Shown here one piece after another: positions 8,847 through 16,885 of a DNA stretch of 54,966 bases. The notes below the pieces were generated by a model that made no database searches, was not told where the DNA came from, and worked only from the letters and a program-made list of their open reading frames with translations. The first letter of the stretch is position 1. Each line of letters opens with the position of its first letter. Made by a program: the position numbers and the translations under genes. The DNA is from JBBRNH01 sp038230415 (GTDB taxonomy: Bacteria > Bacteroidota > Bacteroidia > Cytophagales > Spirosomataceae), in contig JBBRNH010000032.1 in NCBI GenBank assembly GCA_038230415.1, positions 1-54,966 on the forward strand. Reading direction: 5' to 3'.

Positions 8847-9413
8847 TCAGGCAAACAAATCGGCGACGGTAAACGTAAATTCCGGCACCACCGGAGCCGC
8901 CGAAATCGTGTCTTGCCCTTTATACACGTTGCGGTCGTCGGGCGAGGTGTAAGCTTCGATTTTCTGATTCTTGGGCAGGACATACCACACCAACTGCGCC
9001 CCGGCATCGAAGTAGTCCTGAATCTTGTCCACCACATCCTGATGCGATTCTGAATCAGAGACCAACTCAATGGCGAACGAAGTACTGATTCGCTCGCCCT
9101 GCCGAATGGCCTGTTGCTGTTGAACCGTAAAGTAAGCCAGGTCAGGAATCCGTTTCCGAACCCCATCCACGTAAGAATCGGTTTCGGGTAGTAATTCGTC
9201 ACCCTGTTGGAACGAACTCGTTTTGATGAAGCAACGAGTCAGGAATTTAGTGATGCAAATTTCGTCTTGTTTTATGCCTGGTTTAGGAATTAGTTGTCCC
9301 CGGATAAACTCGTACCGGCCATCATTGCCGTATTGCCGTTCCCAGTTCTCAAACTCGTCAACCGTGACGAGGTTGGTGGGCAGGGCGGTTTGGGGTGCTG
9401 CGCTTGCGATCAT
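8847..9413 (-). CDS. Uma2 family putative endonuclease (DUF820)
   Basis: A 188-residue protein from ATG 9413; longer reading to 9788 is only antisense-frame overlap with marR. Features of the PD-(D/E)xK Uma2 fold are visible: DGRYEFIRGQLIPK, IPDLAYFTV, FAIELVSDSESHQDVVDKI and DAGAQLVWYVLP, giving the Asp, Glu and Lys of the catalytic core. Uma2 proteins are very numerous in cyanobacteria and Bacteroidota, and their biological role is unsettled. This copy breaks the tyrosine-catabolic operon between marR and fahA. A TATCTTCG box on the minus strand (9434-9441) may be its own promoter. Confidence 0.88.
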   Translation of the reverse strand: MIASAAPQTALPTNLVTVDEFENWERQYGNDGRYEFIRGQLIPKPGIKQDEICITKFLTRCFIKTSSFQQGDELLPETDSYVDGVRKRIPDLAYFTVQQQQAIRQGERISTSFAIELVSDSESHQDVVDKIQDYFDAGAQLVWYVLPKNQKIEAYTSPDDRNVYKGQDTISAAPVVPEFTFTVADLFA

Positions 9414-9469
9414 AGCGAACGTTGTTTTTTTGACGAAGATAAGAAGAAATAAGCTGAAACAGCCGGGAT

Positions 9470-9907
9470 TTACGCGCTGAAATTCTGGTACAGTGAGTCC
9501 ATAATTCTGACAAAATGCTGGTAATCCTCGTCGCTCAGGTCGCCCCAGCCCTTGCGCCTGATTTCGACCACAACGGGCAACATCCGGTCGTAGGTTTGCT
9601 GGCCGGAGTCGGTGAGCGAGATGGCAAACTTCCGCCGGTCGTCGGCTGCCATGTTGCGTTCGGCGAGGGTTTTCTTGACCAATATATCCAGAATCCGGGT
9701 CACGGTGGGCGCGTCTTTGGCGGTCAGGTCGGCCAGCGTATTTTGGGTGATGCCGGGGTTGCGGGCAATATGGTCGAGCAATACCCATTGGTCAACGGTG
9801 AGGTCGAAACCAGCCGCGCCGAACTGCGTTTGCAGCGCATTGCGGATGCGCTTGATGGTGGTGTCAATCTTAAAAAAATACGCACGGGAATCAGATGGGT
9901 GGGTCAT
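9470..9907 (-). CDS. MarR family transcriptional regulator
   Basis: A 145-residue winged-helix repressor from ATG 9907 (an ATG at 9934 would add nine unlikely residues). The DNA-binding part reads PGITQNTLADLTAKDAPTVT for the helix-turn-helix, then LAERNMAADDRRKFAISLTD for the wing with the usual DRR signature. MarR proteins bind short palindromes as dimers and are released by small phenolic or lipophilic ligands. It lies inside the hmgA-hppD-phhA operon, 53 bp after phhA. Control of this operon by tyrosine-derived intermediates is the natural inference; the dyad at 13174-13196 is the candidate site. Confidence 0.9.
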   Translation of the reverse strand: MTHPSDSRAYFFKIDTTIKRIRNALQTQFGAAGFDLTVDQWVLLDHIARNPGITQNTLADLTAKDAPTVTRILDILVKKTLAERNMAADDRRKFAISLTDSGQQTYDRMLPVVVEIRRKGWGDLSDEDYQHFVRIMDSLYQNFSA

Positions 9908-9960
9908 TGGCAATGAACAGTTATCAGTAGGCAATTATCAATGCTTGACGGGCAAGATAC

Positions 9961-10716
9961 TCATTCATGGCTCATTGATAGCTGTTCCATGTTTACTGCC
10001 AACGTCCGTTCGATCTCCGGCACCGATTCGTACAACTGTTCGTAGGAGTCAATCACGAAATACTGCTTCTGAAAACGATCAATCATGTAGGGCGTTTGCA
10101 GCAGCGTTTCCACGTCGTAAGGTGTGCGTTTGGGGATGTCGCTTTCCAGCGCGTAAATCGTTTCGCCCGGCGACGACAGGATGCCCCCGCCGTAAATTCT
10201 CAGCTCGTCCGTACCGCGTTCGGTCGTTTCCCGAATCAGGCCAAACTCAACCGTGTACCAATACAGCCGCGAAATCATCTCGATGGCTTCGTCGCTTTCG
10301 ATGTGGGTCAGGGCGATGCGGCTCAGGGCAGCCAGAAAATCGCAAAAATGCTGGTTGGTCAGCACCGGCACGTGGCCGAAGGTGTCGTGAAACATATCCG
10401 GCTCCTGAATATAATCGAGTTGGTCGGCCCGGCGCACCCAGGTTGTGGCCGGAAACTGGTGGTCGGCCATCAACTCAAAAAACGCGCGGTTGCCAATCAG
10501 CCCCGGCACGGCCACCACCCGCCAGCCCGTTGCGGGCAGCAAACGCGGGTTCAGGTCGCGCTCAAAATCGGGAATCCGGCTGTTGGGGAAACCCGTCGCC
10601 AAAATTCCGTCCATATAGGCACGGCTCGCCCGGCCCGGCAGCAGAGCCATCTGCCGGGTAAAGAGCGTTTGCCAAACGGCTTGTTCAGCGGGGGTGTAGT
10701 GGTTGGGTTGGATCAT
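9961..10716 (-). CDS. phhA: phenylalanine 4-monooxygenase
   Basis: Hydroxylates phenylalanine to tyrosine using a pterin cofactor, oxygen and non-heme iron, in the cytoplasm. The 251-residue product from ATG 10716 has the bacterial single-domain length. Iron ligands are the two His of MFHDTFGHVP and the Glu of RLYWYTVEFGL. DYIQEPDMFHD and YGGGILSSPGE are family signatures. An upstream ATG at 10782 falls in the palindromic spacer after hppD and is rejected. It is the third gene of the operon and feeds tyrosine into the hppD/hmgA/fahA route; the transaminase is not in the window. Confidence 0.95.
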   Translation of the reverse strand: MIQPNHYTPAEQAVWQTLFTRQMALLPGRASRAYMDGILATGFPNSRIPDFERDLNPRLLPATGWRVVAVPGLIGNRAFFELMADHQFPATTWVRRADQLDYIQEPDMFHDTFGHVPVLTNQHFCDFLAALSRIALTHIESDEAIEMISRLYWYTVEFGLIRETTERGTDELRIYGGGILSSPGETIYALESDIPKRTPYDVETLLQTPYMIDRFQKQYFVIDSYEQLYESVPEIERTLAVNMEQLSMSHE

Positions 10717-10726
10717 TTTTGATGTA

Positions 10727-10802
10727 TAATGTATAATGTATAATGTATGGTGTATAATGGCACTGCCAGAATTATACACCATACATTATACATCATACAT
10801 CA
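10727..10802. repeat. TGTATAA-heptamer palindrome between hppD and phhA
   Basis: The left arm consists of consecutive TGTATAA/TGTATGG heptamers; the right arm (10771-10802) is its reverse complement. The 32-bp arms pair with two mismatches around a 12-nt loop. It starts directly after the hppD stop and ends 10 bp before phhA, inside the operon. It could damp or stabilise the downstream mRNA; it has no classic U tract. Confidence 0.8.
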
Positions 10803-10803
10803 A

Positions 10804-11925
10804 TTACAGGGTTCCCCGTAAGGCCTGTTCGCGTTCGATGGCCTCGAACAACGCCTTGAAGTTGCCTTTGCCGAACGATTTGGCTCCTTTGCGCTGGATT
10901 ATCTCGAAAAATAGCGTCGGGCGGGGGCAAATCGGCTTCGTGAAAATCTGGAGCAGGTAGCCTTCCTCGTCGCGGTCAACCAGCACACCGAGCGTCCGCA
11001 GCGTTTCGATGTCTTCGTCAATGGCCCCGACGCGCTCCCGCAAATCGTCGTAATAAACGGTTGGCACCTGCAAAAACTCCACGCCCCGGTCGCGCAGGGC
11101 CACAACGGTTTCTACAATGTTGTTGGTGGCAACGGCGATGTGCTGCACCCCCGGCCCGCCATAAAAATCGAGGTACTCTTCGATCTGCGATTTCTTTTTG
11201 CCTTCTGCCGGTTCGTTGATCGGGAATTTGATGCGGCCATTGCCGTTGCTCATTACCTTGCTCATCAGGGCGGTGTAGTCGGTAGAGATGTCGGTATCGT
11301 CGAAGGAAACGAGTTGGGCAAACCCCATCACCTCGCCGTAAAACTTCGTCCAGACATTCATCTCGTTCCAGCCGACATTGCCAACTAAATGATCCACGTA
11401 GCGCAGGCCCACACTGGCCGGTTGATACGCTGGATTCCAGGGCTGGTAGCCGGGCAGAAATGGGCCGTGATAGTCGTTGCGTTCCACAAAAATATGCACC
11501 GTGTCGCCGTAGGCATGAATCCCGGCCCGCACCACGTAGCCGTACTCGTCCTGCTCGTGGGTTGGTTCGAGAAACGGTTTGGCCCCGCGCCGGGTGGTCT
11601 CCAGAAACGCGCTGCGGGCATCGTCAACCCAAAGTGCCACCACCCGAATCCCGTCGCCGTGTTGGTCAAGGTGCCGCCCGATGTCGGTGTCGTTGTGCAA
11701 CGGCGAGGTCAGCACAAGCCGGATTTTATCCTGCACCAGCACGTAAGATTCGCGGTCTCTGAGGCCCGTTGCCAACCCGGCGTGGGCCAGCGGCTGAAAA
11801 CCGAACGCAGTCTGAAAATAATGGGCCGACTGCCGGACGTTGCCCACAAACAGTTCGAGATAATCGGTGCCGTTGAGGGGCAGAAAATCAACGCCGGGGG
11901 CGGTTTGGGTTGTTGTTGGTTGCAT
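10804..11925 (-). CDS. hppD: 4-hydroxyphenylpyruvate dioxygenase
   Basis: Converts 4-hydroxyphenylpyruvate to homogentisate. The two vicinal-oxygen-chelate halves are clear: DYLELFVGNVRQSAHYFQT at the N-terminus and RYVDHLVGNVGWNEMNVWTK at the start of the catalytic half. Iron ligands are His in VDHLVG, His in GVQHIAVATN and Glu in LFFEIIQR. The C-terminal helix KGNFKALFEAIEREQ is typical. The ATG at 11925 gives 373 residues; an ATG at 11955 would add ten residues and overlap hmgA by 10 bp. It is the second gene of the operon and is followed by the heptamer palindrome. Confidence 0.96.
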   Translation of the reverse strand: MQPTTTQTAPGVDFLPLNGTDYLELFVGNVRQSAHYFQTAFGFQPLAHAGLATGLRDRESYVLVQDKIRLVLTSPLHNDTDIGRHLDQHGDGIRVVALWVDDARSAFLETTRRGAKPFLEPTHEQDEYGYVVRAGIHAYGDTVHIFVERNDYHGPFLPGYQPWNPAYQPASVGLRYVDHLVGNVGWNEMNVWTKFYGEVMGFAQLVSFDDTDISTDYTALMSKVMSNGNGRIKFPINEPAEGKKKSQIEEYLDFYGGPGVQHIAVATNNIVETVVALRDRGVEFLQVPTVYYDDLRERVGAIDEDIETLRTLGVLVDRDEEGYLLQIFTKPICPRPTLFFEIIQRKGAKSFGKGNFKALFEAIEREQALRGTL

Positions 11926-11945
11926 GGTTGTTGGTTTTACCGGGG

Positions 11946-13160
11946 TCAAATCCATGAATTCCAGTACGTTTCGTCATCAATCATCATGGCTTGTTCGGTC
12001 AGCATCAGGGGCCGAAACGTGTCTACCATTACGGCGTATTCGTCGGTGCTTTTTTTGCCGATGCTGCGTTCCATCGCGCCCGGTGCCGGGCCGTGCGGAA
12101 TGCCGCCGGGATGCAGCGTGATGTGGCCGGGGGCAATGTTGTTGCGACTCATAAAATCACCGTCCACGTAATAAATCACCTCGTCGGAGTCAATATTCGA
12201 GTGATTGTAAGGGGCCGGAATCGCCAGGGGGTGGTAATCGTAGAGCCGGGGAACGAATGAGCAGACCACAAACGTATCCGTCTGGAACGTCTGATGCACG
12301 GTCGGTGGCTGATGCACCCGCCCCGTTATCGGCTCAAAGTCCTGAATATTAAAGGCATACGGAAAGTTATAACCGTCCCAGCCTACCACGTCAAAGGGGT
12401 GCGTGGCATACACGAGCGTGTGCAGCGATCCTTGTTTTTTGATTTTCATCACAAAATCGCCGGTTTCATCGTGGGTTTCTAAGTTCTGCGGTCGGCGGAT
12501 GTCGCGCTCGCAAAACGGCGCGTGTTCGAGGAGTTGGCCGAAGTGATTCCGGTAGCGTTTGGGCGTGTAAATTGGCGAATGTGATTCCACAATCAGCAGC
12601 CGGGCTTGTTCGGCATCAGTGATGCTCGCATCGGTGGTATCGGCATCGGTCGGCTGGTCAAACGCAATCTGGTAAATCATCCCGCGTGGAATCACGAGGT
12701 AATCGCCGTAGCCGAACGGAATGGAGCCAAGCAGGGTGCGGAGTGTGCCGTTGCCCCGGTGCACAAACAGCAGTTCATCGGCATCGGCATTTTTGTAGAA
12801 ATAATCGCTCAGCGATTTTTGGGGAGCCGCCAAGCTGATAATCAGGTCGTTATTTGCCAGAACCGGCACGCGGCTATCCAAATAATCGGTTTGGGGTGCT
12901 ACCTGAAAACCTAACAGTTTACGGGCCAGCATATTCTTCGGCACGGCCAGCCGGGGAGCCACGTCCACGCTTTCCAGCACGGCTTTTACCTGCGTCGGGC
13001 GGTGAACGTGATACAGCAGCGACGATACCCCATCGAAGCCGACCGTGCCGAAAAGCTGCTCGTAATACAGCGAACCGTTGCCGGGCGAGGCATCGCCGTC
13101 GGGCCGGTGAAACTGCGTATGCCGCTTGTGTGGAGTCTGGCCGAGGGTGTGATAAAACAT
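11946..13160 (-). CDS. hmgA: homogentisate 1,2-dioxygenase
   Basis: Opens the homogentisate ring to maleylacetoacetate with non-heme iron. The 404-residue product has the bacterial family length. The iron site is visible as YNHSNIDSDEVIYY (His and Glu) and ITLHPGGIPHGP (His). Other signatures are DELLFVHRGNGTL, FGYGDYLVIPRG and WDGYNFPYAFNI. It is the first gene of the operon, with a 111-bp leader that holds a large dyad. The isomerase acting between this enzyme and FahA (maleylacetoacetate isomerase) is not seen in the window. Confidence 0.96.
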   Translation of the reverse strand: MFYHTLGQTPHKRHTQFHRPDGDASPGNGSLYYEQLFGTVGFDGVSSLLYHVHRPTQVKAVLESVDVAPRLAVPKNMLARKLLGFQVAPQTDYLDSRVPVLANNDLIISLAAPQKSLSDYFYKNADADELLFVHRGNGTLRTLLGSIPFGYGDYLVIPRGMIYQIAFDQPTDADTTDASITDAEQARLLIVESHSPIYTPKRYRNHFGQLLEHAPFCERDIRRPQNLETHDETGDFVMKIKKQGSLHTLVYATHPFDVVGWDGYNFPYAFNIQDFEPITGRVHQPPTVHQTFQTDTFVVCSFVPRLYDYHPLAIPAPYNHSNIDSDEVIYYVDGDFMSRNNIAPGHITLHPGGIPHGPAPGAMERSIGKKSTDEYAVMVDTFRPLMLTEQAMMIDDETYWNSWI

Positions 13161-13173
13161 ACTTGTCTTAACA

Positions 13174-13196
13174 ATTATTGTTTTGCGTACAATAAT
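13174..13196. promoter_or_regulatory. dyad upstream of hmgA, candidate MarR operator
   Basis: ATTATTGT (13174-13181) and ACAATAAT (13189-13196) form a perfect 8-bp inverted repeat around 7 nt. Outer CTTGTC (13162-13167) and GACAAG (13200-13205) extend the symmetry with a small offset. The dyad ends 14 bp before the hmgA ATG. AT-rich palindromes of this size suit MarR dimers, and the operon encodes one. Binding is inferred, not shown. Confidence 0.55.
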
Positions 13197-13271
13197 AACG
13201 ACAAGCAGGAAAAATTGTTTGTTTCCGCGAAAAAATTTAATAATGGGGTGAATATTTCTGAGTTAGGATAC

Positions 13272-14177
13272 TTACTGTGTCATCGCAAACCGGAGCAGAT
13301 ACCCGCTGCTGTCTCTGCCCTCGCTGGTGATAAACAGCGTACCGTCGGGGGCGAAACAGATGCCTTCGGGTTGCCGGAAAACGGTTTTATCCAACGCCAC
13401 TACTGACAGCATTTTGCCGTTTCGGTTGGTAACAATCAGGCTATGCCCCGCCGAAGCCAGCACGTAGTATTCGCCCGTTTTGGGGTGAACGGCAATGCCC
13501 GACGGTTTCAATTCGTCGGCCTCCCCGTCGTCCCCGTCGCGGCCTGTGAACATCCGTAAAAGTGCCTGACTCAGCACGGGGCCGCGCCAGAGAACCTCGT
13601 TTTTAAGGTCGTAGAAATAGATTATTTTGTCGGTGCTGCCGTTGGCCGCGTCTTTGGTTGCCAGTAGCAGGGCGTTCAGTTTGGGGTCATAGCCTAAGCC
13701 TTCGATGTCTGGTTTGTGGCTACCCGTTTTGCCGGGGAGATTAATCCTGATGTGCCGGGTGGGGTTGCCGGTGCCGAGGGTTTTAATGCCATCGGTGGGC
13801 GTAAAATGATACAGTTCGCCATCGCTGCGGAGGGCGTAGAGTTCGCCGTTGACGAATTCAACGCCTTCATAATCGCCTTTTCTACCGAAAACGTGTTCGT
13901 CAACTACCCGTTTTTTGGCGAGGTCGTAGATAAACACCACCCCTAATTCATCCTGAATCATTGCCAGCCGACCGGGTTTGTAATAACTCAATCCCGACAC
14001 TTCGCGCAGATCGGGTGACAGGTCAAACCGTTCGTCGGGTTTGGTCAGATTGTACGGAATCGGCTCATTAACAAGGGTCAGGGTTTCGTTATTCGCTTTT
14101 TTTGCCGGTTCGCAGGCGGTTAGCAAAACGAGAAGGGCCGTGCCGATGAGTAGCGGGTGGGCGTTGATGAAGGGCAT
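13272..14177 (-). CDS. SdiA-regulated domain lipoprotein (YjiK-like)
   Basis: A 301-residue lipoprotein from ATG 14177; an upstream start at 14213 adds twelve residues before the signal and is rejected. The signal is MPFINAHPLLIGTALLVLLT with a lipobox ending at Cys22. The mature part is a beta-propeller of the SdiA-regulated family: DLREVSGLSYYKPGRLAMIQ, GRKGDYEGVEFVNGELYALR, DIEGLGYDPKLNALLLATKD, LKPSGIAVHPKTGEYYVLAS and FRQPEGICFAPDGTLFITSE are successive blades. Function is unknown; members are envelope proteins. It lies upstream of hmgA on the same strand, 111 bp apart, and is divergent from the nucleotidyltransferase gene. A TAAACTTG box on the minus strand (14211-14218) is a weak promoter candidate. 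Confidence 0.85.
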   Translation of the reverse strand: MPFINAHPLLIGTALLVLLTACEPAKKANNETLTLVNEPIPYNLTKPDERFDLSPDLREVSGLSYYKPGRLAMIQDELGVVFIYDLAKKRVVDEHVFGRKGDYEGVEFVNGELYALRSDGELYHFTPTDGIKTLGTGNPTRHIRINLPGKTGSHKPDIEGLGYDPKLNALLLATKDAANGSTDKIIYFYDLKNEVLWRGPVLSQALLRMFTGRDGDDGEADELKPSGIAVHPKTGEYYVLASAGHSLIVTNRNGKMLSVVALDKTVFRQPEGICFAPDGTLFITSEGRDSSGYLLRFAMTQ

Positions 14178-14244
14178 AGCCTTGTGGATTGATTCGGTGT
14201 TATGAGCAAGCAAGTTTAGTGAAAAAACGCACCGTTTAAAAAAT

Positions 14245-14252
14245 TACCTTTG
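14245..14252 (+). promoter_or_regulatory. Bacteroidota -7 box TACCTTTG
   Basis: TACCTTTG matches the TAnnTTTG element recognised by the Bacteroidota primary sigma factor and lies 38 bp before the ATG of the nucleotidyltransferase gene. No convincing -33 TTG box is seen at the right distance. Confidence 0.5.
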
Positions 14253-14290
14253 CCCCGATTCACCACGTGCTGATTTACCACTTTTTCTCG

Positions 14291-15193
14291 ATGCAACCCA
14301 CTCTTTTGATTTTAGCCGCCGGTATAGGCAGCCGCTACGGCGGCATCAAACAACTCGATCAGTTCGGGCCGTCTGGCGAAACCATCATTGATTACTCACT
14401 CTTTGATGCCATCCGGGCCGGGTTCGGCAAGGTCGTTTTCATCATTCGCGAGGAACTCCGCGCCGATTTCGAGACCGTATTCCGCCCCAAACTTGCCAAC
14501 CGAATCGGGTATGAATACGCCATTCAGTCGCTGGATGCCTACGTACCGGCTGACCTCGGCCCCGTTACGCGCACCAAACCCTGGGGAACCGGCCACGCCA
14601 TGCTCTGCGCCCTCAAACAGACCCAAACGCCCTTTGCCGTGATCAACGCCGATGATTTTTACGGTCTCGAAGCGTTCCAGATCATCGCCGATTTTCTCAC
14701 CACCGACACCCACGACGCGCAGCACGCACTGGTGGGGTATCAGGTCAAAAATACGTTGTCTGACTTCGGTTCCGTCTCGCGGGGCGTGTGCGTACCCGAC
14801 GAAACGGACAACCTGATCTCCGTAACGGAGCGGACGAAGATTTTCCGGCAGGAGTCGGGCCGTATCGTGTTTGAGGAAGGGGATACCGTTACCGAACTCG
14901 CCGACGACACGCCCGTCTCGATGAATTTCTGGGGGTTCAAACCGGCGGTGTTTCCATTGGTACAGCATCAGTTCGAGACCTACGCCCGCGCCCATTTCGA
15001 CGCACCCAAAGCCGAATTTTACATCCCAACGGTCATGACAAACCTGATTCAGGCCAATCAGGGCCGGTGCCGGGTGTTCACCAATCGGTCAGAATGGTTT
15101 GGCGTGACGTATCCGGCAGACAAGCCAACGGTGCAGGCATCGCTGAAAAGGCTGCACGATGCGGGCGCGTATCCGGTCAGGCTGTGGGCGTGA
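14291..15193 (+). CDS. sugar-phosphate nucleotidyltransferase
   Basis: A 300-residue protein from ATG 14291; the GTG at 14267 is upstream of the family start. The N-terminal signature LILAAGIGSRYGGIKQLDQF is the nucleotide-binding loop of NDP-sugar pyrophosphorylases, and VINADDFYG carries the metal-binding Asp. SMNFWGFKP and KAEFYIPTVMTNLI are typical of the Bacteroidota subgroup. It should make an NDP-sugar from a sugar 1-phosphate and an NTP; the exact sugar cannot be read from the sequence. The next functional genes (UDP-glucuronate decarboxylase and UDP-glucose dehydrogenase) are also nucleotide-sugar enzymes, though on the other strand. Confidence 0.88.
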   Translation: MQPTLLILAAGIGSRYGGIKQLDQFGPSGETIIDYSLFDAIRAGFGKVVFIIREELRADFETVFRPKLANRIGYEYAIQSLDAYVPADLGPVTRTKPWGTGHAMLCALKQTQTPFAVINADDFYGLEAFQIIADFLTTDTHDAQHALVGYQVKNTLSDFGSVSRGVCVPDETDNLISVTERTKIFRQESGRIVFEEGDTVTELADDTPVSMNFWGFKPAVFPLVQHQFETYARAHFDAPKAEFYIPTVMTNLIQANQGRCRVFTNRSEWFGVTYPADKPTVQASLKRLHDAGAYPVRLWA

Positions 15194-15317
15194 GTGTACA
15201 ATGAATAACGCCTTCGGGTTGCCTGCGTATTTTTTTTCCTGCGGTCTATAATCCTCATCTGAACCAGACTCAAAGCAAGCCCCTTCACTCTTTACGCCTT
15301 TACCTACGTTGGGATGA

Positions 15318-15794
15318 TGCTTGTGGTGCGCCCCATATTCAGGACCACCTGCTGATACCGGCTTGGCTACCCGCCAGGAATTGCAGGATTTGAACCCCAT
15401 CACGGCGGCTCTGAACCAGAATCAGAACTGGAATTATACCCTTAATTATGCCTGGCAGCACCTGACGGTCAACGTGGATGTGAACCTCGGCTATTCGTAC
15501 ACCCTGACCGGAGCCGCCGACCTGAGCAGTGAGCTTGCCGGGCCATCGGTAGAAATCGGCAAACTGCTTTTGACCGATAATAAGCTCAACCTGTTGTCGG
15601 TCAGCTACCTCAACAGCCATGGGATCCTGACCGACGTTAATCTGGATGGAACCATTGTGAACACAGCCCTGACGCTGAATTATCAGCTTACGCCGGTGCA
15701 TCGGTTCTCGGTGAACTGGACAAACGCCCTGAACCAAACCGGGCGGGCATACCATCAGCAACAGGGCCGTGTTGAGCATTCATTGACCTTTTAA
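15318..15794 (+). pseudogene. C-terminal fragment of an outer-membrane barrel protein
   Basis: An open frame of about 158 codons without a good start (a TTG at 15321; an in-frame stop just before, at 15315). The encoded stretch is beta-rich with barrel-like strands (TVNVDVNLGYSYTLTGA, LSVSYLNSHGILTDVNL, TLNYQLTPVHRFSVNWT) and ends in a terminal Phe (VEHSLTF), as outer-membrane barrels often do. The region before it (15194-15317) shows no matching frame or promoter. I read it as the surviving 3' end of a deleted gene. A short genuine gene cannot be excluded. Confidence 0.5.
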
Positions 15795-15818
15795 TCAATG
15801 AATTAGCGGTTCGAGTGC

Positions 15819-16793
15819 CTACTTAAACTCGCGGTGATAGGCGGCCCGGTAGAGTTCTTCCTGCGGCAGACTTTTAAAGTAATCGTAGGTAATTTTCAAA
15901 CCTTCGGCGCGGTCAACTTTCGGTTCCCAGCCCAGGATTTCGCGGGCTTTGGTGATGTCGGGTTTGCGCTGTTTGGGGTCGTCTTTGGGCAGGTCTTTAA
16001 ACACCAATTTCTGGGTGGTGCCGGTCAGTTTGATAATTTCCTCGCCAAATTCTTTGATCGTGATTTCCGTCGGATTTCCTACATTCACCGGGTAGGCGTA
16101 ATCACTCAATAAGAGCCGGTAGATACCCTCCACCAGATCATCCACGTAGCAAAACGAGCGGGTTTGGCTGCCATCGCCAAACACCGTCAGGTCTTCGCCC
16201 CGCAATGCCTGTCCGATGAACGCGGGCAGCACGCGCCCGTCGTTGAGCCGCATCCGGGGGCCGTAGGTATTAAAAATCCGAATAATCCGGGTTTCTAAAT
16301 TATGGTACGTGTGATACGCCATTGTCATCGCTTCCTGAAAACGCTTGGCTTCGTCATACACGCCACGCGGTCCAACGGGGTTCACGTTGCCCCAATATTC
16401 TTCGGGTTGCGGGTGAACGGTGGGGTCGCCATAGACCTCAGACGTGCTGGCAATCAGCACTCTGGCGTTTTTCACCCGCGCCAGACCGAGGCAGTTGTGA
16501 ATACCGAGCGACCCTACTTTCAGCGTCTGAATCGGAATTTTGAGGTAGTCAATAGGGCTGGCCGGCGAGGCAAAGTGCAGGATATAATCCAACTGGCCCG
16601 GCACGTGAATAAACTTCGATACGTCGTGATGGTAAAACTCGAAGTTGGGTAGTTTAAAGAGGTGTTCGATGTTGCGGATGTCGCCCGTGATGAGGTTATC
16701 CATCGCAATCACGTAATAGCCTTCTTTGATGAAGCGGTCGCAGAGGTGCGAGCCGAGAAAGCCGGCCCCGCCGGTGATGAGAATTCGTTTCAT
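15819..16793 (-). CDS. uxs: UDP-glucuronic acid decarboxylase (UDP-xylose synthase)
   Basis: A 324-residue extended short-chain dehydrogenase that converts UDP-glucuronate to UDP-xylose and CO2. The NAD-binding motif is ITGGAGFLGSHLCDRF; the catalytic Tyr/Lys pair is in GVYDEAKRFQEA, whose Asp-Glu is the mark of UXS rather than epimerases. HFASPASPIDYLKIPIQTLK and RSFCYVDDLVEGIYRL are also typical of UXS. The next gene upstream on the same strand makes its substrate. Xylose or derived sugars in surface polysaccharide are the likely use. Confidence 0.94.
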   Translation of the reverse strand: MKRILITGGAGFLGSHLCDRFIKEGYYVIAMDNLITGDIRNIEHLFKLPNFEFYHHDVSKFIHVPGQLDYILHFASPASPIDYLKIPIQTLKVGSLGIHNCLGLARVKNARVLIASTSEVYGDPTVHPQPEEYWGNVNPVGPRGVYDEAKRFQEAMTMAYHTYHNLETRIIRIFNTYGPRMRLNDGRVLPAFIGQALRGEDLTVFGDGSQTRSFCYVDDLVEGIYRLLLSDYAYPVNVGNPTEITIKEFGEEIIKLTGTTQKLVFKDLPKDDPKQRKPDITKAREILGWEPKVDRAEGLKITYDYFKSLPQEELYRAAYHREFK

Positions 16794-16802
16794 AGTTTTT
16801 TT

Positions 16803-16882
16803 AACGCAGAGATGCAGAGGAAGGCGCAGAGTTCGCGGAGAAATCTCTGTGGTCTCTGCGTAAATCTCTGCGTCTCTGCGTT
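16803..16882. repeat. palindromic CGCAGAG-type hairpin
   Basis: AACGCAGAGATGCAGAG (16803-16819) pairs with CTCTGCGTCTCTGCGTT (16866-16882) with one mismatch, and inner copies of GCAGAG / CTCTGC add further pairing. Short CGCAGAG units are repeated within each arm. It fills the gap between ugd and uxs. Similar AACGCAGAG hairpins are widespread intergenic repeats in several phyla. Confidence 0.75.
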
Positions 16883-16885
16883 TAA

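Noticed and set aside
9414..9788. N-terminal extension of the first Uma2 frame
   Set aside because: It overlaps marR in another frame and has no Uma2 similarity; the domain begins at ATG 9413.
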